This document shows, in pieces, positions 58,540 through 64,000 of a DNA stretch of 64,000 bases. Numbering within the stretch: the stretch's first letter is position 1; each line of letters opens with the position of its first letter. The notes beneath the pieces are model-generated. The model worked only from the letters and a program-made list of their open reading frames with translations. It searched no databases and was not told where the DNA came from. Both the position numbers and the translations under genes were made by a program. This DNA is from Deroplatys truncata (taxonomy: Eukaryota; Arthropoda; Insecta; Mantodea; Mantidae). The stretch lies in contig CM060990.1 in the NCBI GenBank assembly GCA_030765065.1, forward strand, positions 458,636,321 to 458,700,320, written 5' to 3'.

Positions 58540-59092
58540 GCACAAAGTTCCGTTATCCCCACGTGCATCATAGTAAATGCGTATTTTTGATTCTGTTTCA
58601 GGTCGTGTGAAGTAAACAATTACTTATACTTCCAATAACACTATTCAATAAGGTGCTAATTGCGAGTTGTTGGGTGCATGAAAGAAATGAAAGCCGGGAG
58701 GTGTATATTGACTTTTGACGCAGTTTCAACGGTATCCTTCGACACGGTTTCAATGGGTTCCTCCTACGAAACAAACACTTTTGAGATGATAAAATATGTA
58801 CTTCTCCAGAGGTGATATAAAGGAGAAGAAAAGAAGTAACAGACCTTATAGCAGAGGAGAAACATGCAGCCTCGCAAAGGAGTACGTCTAGAGATCGCCG
58901 AAGGGGTCGACTTTGTAAACGATCAGCGGAATTGAGTCATTCTTTCATGTGCCCAACAATTCGCAACAACCTTTTGTTTAGTAGATTAATTAGACAGTCA
59001 CCTATTGTTTACTTCATGCATTATGAAACATAAACAAAAACATACATTTACAAACATTTAATGAGGGTAACGGGACATTGTTGCCAACCTTT
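58540..59092. mobile_element. MITE/foldback element with inverted ends of about 145 bp
   Basis: The left arm (about 58540-58690) and the right arm (about 58940-59092, other strand) share in order: CCGTTA(T/C)CC, GTAAATG, GTTTCA, GAAGTAAACAAT, TTGCGA(G/A)TTGTTGGG and CATGAAAGAA. Similarity is about three quarters by eye with small gaps. The core of 250 bp has no coding content. The target duplication was not established. Confidence 0.75.
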
Positions 59093-59099
59093 AGGTTGG

Positions 59100-59539
59100 A
59101 TTTCCACATAGCCTACCGTGTTCCGACTATGCACCGACTGCCGCTACCATTTCGTGTCGTTTGGATTTCTACATAACCTTACGGCCGGCTATTTTCATGC
59201 CTGATTCCTCCCGTATACATACCCAGGGATGGCTAAAATGCTTTCTCTTAATTACAGAAAAAACACAAAGTGTGTTGCGTTGTTAAAGTGAAAATCAAAA
59301 CTTTTATTTCTATTAAACTTACTTAAACCAGATGACATCTATTCGTTCATAGCCAATGAGTGAATTTATCTTAATGGTGGATTATATCTCAAAATATGTT
59401 CCACTAAATTGAAAAGAAAGAAAATAAACAGATAAGTCGAATAAAATATGCTTTGCATTTACTCTTAAATAACTTCTGAATAAGAACTAAGGTCTCATTA
59501 CAATGAAATCAACAGTGTATAGTAAAACTGAGTAATTAA
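59100..59539. other. No gene recognised
   Basis: AT-rich spacer without a recognisable feature. Confidence 0.35.
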
Positions 59540-59705
59540 GGGCCGTATTCATAGTCGATCTTGGTCCGGACCAACTTGCTACTTCCGGTGGATTCACGGC
59601 GGACCATCGATTTTCGTATTCATAAACCGGGACTTGCGTTGGTCCAGGGATCAAACGCCTTGGTTCTGGACCAAATGTTGGTCCACCTCAGAGGGGTAGA
59701 CCATC
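59540..59705. mobile_element. Possible DNA-transposon end or MITE fragment
   Basis: GGGCCGTATTCATAGTCGA resembles the ends of several non-autonomous insect elements. CGTATTCATA and TTGGTCC(G/A)G recur about 70 bases further on as a direct repeat. No matching opposite end was found, so this is a fragment at best. Confidence 0.3.
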
Positions 59706-61015
59706 TTTGCAAATTGGATGACTATGGAGTCATCTCAAATGAATAACAATGACATGGAACTGGGTGAATAACATTTCCAAAAATGGGAGGGGGCTGATAA
59801 TAGATTAGAATCATGACATGAGTTTCAGTTGGTAATTATTTACAATAACTATTGTTTGGACCTTACAAAATGCTTTATTTATAGTTTGCTGTTAACACAT
59901 ACTTTTTATAAAATATAGTATAGATCTCATGCAATAGGCTATGGAGAAATTTGGTAATGAATCCCTCACAACCATAACCTAACTTATTTAAAAAATAACA
60001 ATTACCAAAGTCATTTTATCATAATTTTCCTGAATGATTAATTACAATTCACTTTTCATTCATTATTAGCATTACTTCCTATTTTATGGTCTTTTTATAG
60101 TAATGAAAATAATGTGGATTTTGATTTCCTGTATGAAGCTGTGCAAATTTATAACAGATAGGGTAAATATATGGCACCTGATATAGTGACAAAGTGGATT
60201 GCTTTCATGCGGTTATGTTTTCTTATAAAGCAACATATGAGTTTACTTCAAAGTTTATCTTCCAAATGAGCATTATTCTATCACTTAATAAAACTTTATA
60301 GAAATTTAATACAGCATTGCTACTGCTTATAGGTTGAAACATTCGCTCTTGTAATTTTAAAATTGGTACCAGTAAGTTAAGAGGACTTCAAATTGTCTAT
60401 CTCTCCAATGTTACATTTGCCAAGTTCACGACTCATTTTCTACGTAAATAATGAAATTGCAAGCAAATTTTGCATGAAAATAAATTGTTGTATTCATCTA
60501 CTTCTTAGCTTTAGAAACTAACACATGATTTTTTAAAAATATTAAATACTGTTAATTTCTAAACATACTGAACTTTTTACAACAATAATGTTAAGTATAT
60601 CTCCACAACGTTAGCAAAGTGTCATGAAGGAGTATAGAAGGTTTATAGTTTGATAAGTTCCTGAAAAATTGTCCTCTGCTTATAATTTTTCTGCAATTGC
60701 AAACTTAAATAACTGCAGATATCTAACAGAAACTTTGGTAACAACCAACCTCGAGGTTAGAAGCAGGAATGTTCATGGAGCAAATGCTACCAATGTTTGC
60801 AGTGAAATATCTAATTGTAAATCAAATTACACACATTGTGGCGATCACCTCCTCATCCGTAGCTGTAGCTTACCTTGATGCTTCTCCCGTGGCTTCCAGA
60901 AGTTCTCAGCGTGTTGGTTCTTCAATTTATCCTCGGCTAGCTGCAGTAATTTTCCTTAAATTATATGGGAGCATGGACTTATCCTCGGTAAAGGAAAACG
61001 TAGATCTCGGGTGGT
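59706..61015. other. No gene recognised
   Basis: AT-rich sequence up to the LTR of the right-hand retrotransposon. Short frames only. Confidence 0.35.
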
Positions 61016-61019
61016 GATA

Positions 61020-62160
61020 TAGGAAGACATAGACTTGCTTTGTTTATGAAAAGATGACACTGCCGTTTCTTTTTATTTAATTAACACTCGTAGTATACAA
61101 AACTGGTATTGCCGCTGTAAAATACTGTCCACTGCTGTTAAACTATGGCGTGGATATGGCACGAAATATAACTATTCTTATTGTCGCTTTAAGAGTAGCA
61201 GATCTTAGGTGTGTTGTTAGAACTATCTTGATTCCCTGTTTTGGCGCGATATCTCACACATCCTGCAGCATCTCTCCCTGACCACACATGACATAAACTG
61301 CCGAATAAAATGCAATACTAAGCTGACATTACAAAGCTGACTTGATTCCTTTCTGGGCGCGATATCTCACGCATCCTGCAGCATCTCTCCCTGACTACAC
61401 ATTACCAAAACTGCCGCGAATTTTCCCCAAACAGATCCATTTATAGTCTCAGGCTTCTGAGGCTGCTTCCTTTCCTATTGGTCCATTTTTAGCGCGACTC
61501 GACGCGTCTAACTATTTCGAATAAACTTTCAGGGATCTCATTGGTCCAATTTTAATATAAATCGCGGCTTTTCCTACATTTACCGTTAAGGTTGTCTTTC
61601 TCACTCACTTGGTCACGGCGAATTATCAAATAATGGGACAAAGGCTCTACACCCTCGCTGTAGGAATAATAGCACAGCGACCGGAGAGAGGTAATAAAAC
61701 TAGGTTTTCTGCCTTCGAAAGCACTATTCCTGTAGCTAAAACTTTCCCTCGTGGACAGTATTTTAACATAGCGCTTAAATTATTTACATTAAACCATTTA
61801 TAACTCTACTAATATTAATAACCTAGATAGATACATAATGTTAAATCACCCTTCTTAAAATATACAAGCAGTATGAGAAAAAGATATTTACATAATACGA
61901 TTTAACATCACTAAAAGTTAATTAATAAGTTATCTGTAATTATAGTTCTTGGGCTCGGCCTAGAGTTGCCGTTTCAAATTGCCCTGTTCTGGAAAAGAAT
62001 AAATTTTTCAACACTTGATACAATTTTCTTTTACAGAATAATTCCTCTGATTATGGCCTTTGTTCGTTTGTTTTGTTGACAGAGACCCTTCGCTATACCT
62101 GCTCCTTCACAAGGGCTCTGACAAACCGGTGATGTTTATATTTGGGTCATTCACTCTACA
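61020..62160 (-). repeat. 3' LTR of the right-hand Ty3/gypsy element
   Basis: On the minus strand the LTR opens TGTAGAGTGAATGACCC right after the purine tract at 62161-62170. CCAAT (about 61478), TATAAATG (about 61440), a 113-bp tandem duplication and AATAAA (about 61075) follow in that order. The far end is not fixed; it lies somewhere around 61010-61060. Confidence 0.5.
61228..61425 (-). repeat. 113-bp tandem duplication inside the LTR
   Basis: Two units share TTGATTCC, GCGCGATATCTCAC(A/G)CATC and CTGCAGCATCTCTCCCTGAC. They start near 61228 and 61342. As in the solo LTR at 53738, the repeats lie just downstream of the TATA box. Confidence 0.85.
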
Positions 62161-62369
62161 CTCTCCCTTTAAAAACAGGTTTCCGAGAGACATTCTTATA
62201 CACAATACATTTCCCGCACACGAATAACTTGTGACGCATACAAATACTCTAATACCCAATTTAAGTTCTAAAATTAAATCTATTTACATACATATTGGTA
62301 CATAATTATTATGCCTTTATTTATTTCTTTACATCCTTATTTATCGGGTGTATTACCTTTACTATTTGT

Positions 62370-64000
62370 TCACAGGGGTGTTACCTCATTTCGAGTAAAA
62401 CTAACCTGATTCTTTTCATTATATTCTTCACCCTTCTCATTCTCTAAACATTTGTACGGTTTGAGCAACTGTTTATGGTATCTCCCTACGATCTTGGAAT
62501 TCTTTATTTCTTGTAACTCAAATGTATCCGAGCCAAAAATGTTAATCACCCGGTATGGACCTTTAAATAAATTTTCCATTCTATGATACCTTTTGTTCAG
62601 AATGCTAGACTTTTTCTTGTCCCGTACCAATACTAAGTCTCCCAATTTGATCAACCAGTGTTTTCGTTTCTTCTTCTTAAACTTTTCTTTTCTTTTCTGC
62701 GCCTTATTGGCCATTCTTTCAAAAGCTTTCTTAAACATCTCTTCTTCCGTTAGTGCTTTCGGATCTTTAGCTTCTAGTGTCTGTGGTAATTCCCCTTCGA
62801 GTGTTTCCATTAATTTCCCCTTCATCAGCTCGATGGGCTTATAACCGGTAGTAGGGCTCACACTTTCATTTAAAATACTTTCGATGCGCTGATAGTGATT
62901 TGCCCAATCACTGTGTTTTTTATTGGCCAAAATTCTCAAATAAACCGAAATGTCCCGTATTATTCTTTCGCAGGGATTGCTTTGTGGGTGGTATTTTGAG
63001 CAATGATACAACGTGATTTCGTTTTCTTTTAAGGTGTCTACAAATTTTCTGCTGGTAAATATTGAAGCATTATCACATAAAATTGCCTTCATCTTTCCAA
63101 ATTGTGGAACATACGACTTCATTATCTTCCTTAGGCATGTTTCACTTGTAATCTTCCGGACTGGGTAAATTTTCACAAATTTTGAAAATACATCTATTAA
63201 CACTATTATATACCTAAATCCAAATTTACTACGAGGCATCTCACCATGACAGTCCAAGGTCACTAACATTCCTGGTTTTTCTCTTAGTATTGAGTTTGTC
63301 TCGTATTCGTATTGTATATTCAGTGGCTTTGCTTTTTGACATTGTAAGCATGTCGAAATTATTCTCCTTACTTTATGGTGTAATTTTGGAATATACAGGT
63401 TTTCTTGGATCATTAAAGCGGTGCGTTCTGAGCCAGAATGTGCTAGAGCTTGATGGAACGTGCTTATGAGTTCATTCTCCATGTTCTTAGGTATATATGT
63501 CTTCCATTTCTGTATTTCACTGCCATGTAGTTTATATAACACGCCCCCTTTTAACCCTATGTTTCCCTTGATATTTTCATCTATTTCTGGGGCCTTTTTT
63601 ATTAATTTATTTAACTTCTCATCTCGTCGCTGCTGGTCCCCTATTCCTTTTAATTCTTTTATCAATCCTTTACTCAAGGGTATTTCAATACTCATTAATG
63701 TTACTTCATTTTTAGGGCGTTCTATTCTCTCCGGTATTTCACTGTTGTTATGTAACCTAGACAGCAAATCGCTAAAAACATTTGTTTTTCCTGGAATGTG
63801 TTTCACCTCAACATCATACGAAAGAATCTCATGGATGTACCTAGATAATTTAGTACTCGTAAGCCGACAACGTTTCATAAATGAAAGACTCACATGATCT
63901 GTGTATATAATAACCTTCTGTAGATATATATATGATCTAAATTTCTGTAGTGCGTAATACACAGCACAGATCTCTAATTCGGTGACCGAAGCATTTTTCT
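62370..64000 (-). mobile_element. Ty3/gypsy pol, RNase H end and integrase, running off the window
   Basis: An open frame reaches from the window edge to the stop at 62370. No true start is visible because the gene continues beyond 64000. Numbering from 63962: RNase H tail to about residue 70 (HIPGKTNVFSDLLSRL), integrase zinc domain H170-x4-H175-x29-C205-x2-C208, and catalytic core D237 (VTLDCHG), D297 (ILCDNAS) and E332 (NPCERIIR), with 34 residues between the last two as in DD35E integrases. A basic C-terminal part follows (KRKEKFKKKKRKHWLIKLGD). The protein would insert the element's DNA copy. The visible part looks whole, so this copy appears much younger than the 22-37 kb fossil. Confidence 0.85.

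Noticed and set aside
62593-63897. Plus-strand frames of 83 and 145 codons
   Set aside because: They are antisense to the Ty3/gypsy integrase frame.
1-64000. CRISPR arrays, bacterial operons, riboswitches
   Set aside because: The DNA is clearly eukaryotic. The tandem arrays have no constant repeat with unique spacers.

Overview
The window is repeat-dense, AT-rich animal DNA, almost certainly from an insect or other arthropod. Transposases of mariner, Tc1-like and pogo type, THAP-bearing transposons, tRNA-derived SINEs, Ty3/gypsy elements and long tandem arrays account for nearly everything that can be recognised. No conserved host gene with a readable exon chain was found. The order cannot be fixed from the sequence alone. 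The only non-transposon reading frame that looks gene-like is a 90-codon frame with two CCHC fingers at 45160-45432, behind a TATA/initiator-type promoter.

Layout. 1-4437: mostly unrecognised, with one minus-strand SINE and a GC-rich island. 4442-7177: a TTAA-flanked DNA transposon holding two SINEs and a decayed mariner (5822-7122). 10152-18250: two neighbouring copies of a THAP-domain transposon. The second copy is split by a mariner (13944-17347), which itself holds a THAP exon and an internally deleted pogo-like element. The first copy is split by a 159-bp hAT-like MITE. Each copy serves as the empty site for the insertion in the other. 18250-22204: nothing recognised except a (CT)n run.

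22205-37384: an old Ty3/gypsy fossil stretched to 15 kb by insertions. Both of its LTRs carry a copy of the same DDE transposon (41 residues between the last two acids, N-terminal domain resembling DUF4817), but in opposite orientation. The copy in the 5' LTR is split by a 2.7-kb TTAA-flanked transposon encoding a Mutator-like (PF20700-like) protein. The pol region is split by a Tc1-like element.

37735-38265: SINEs. 41220-44815: three successive tandem arrays of different design (units of about 145, 70 and 7-20 bp), followed by the promoter and CCHC frame. 46049-46585: a foldback mariner. 49698-50290 and 58540-59092: short elements with long inverted ends. 53738-54418: a probable solo LTR. 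57180-57765: two SINEs. 61020-64000: the 3' part of a young-looking minus-strand Ty3/gypsy element that runs off the window.

These parts do not form a pathway. What can be read is the order of insertion: several layers can be ordered in time because an uninterrupted paralogous site lies in the same window. Similarity statements are by eye. No alignment, folding or database search was run.
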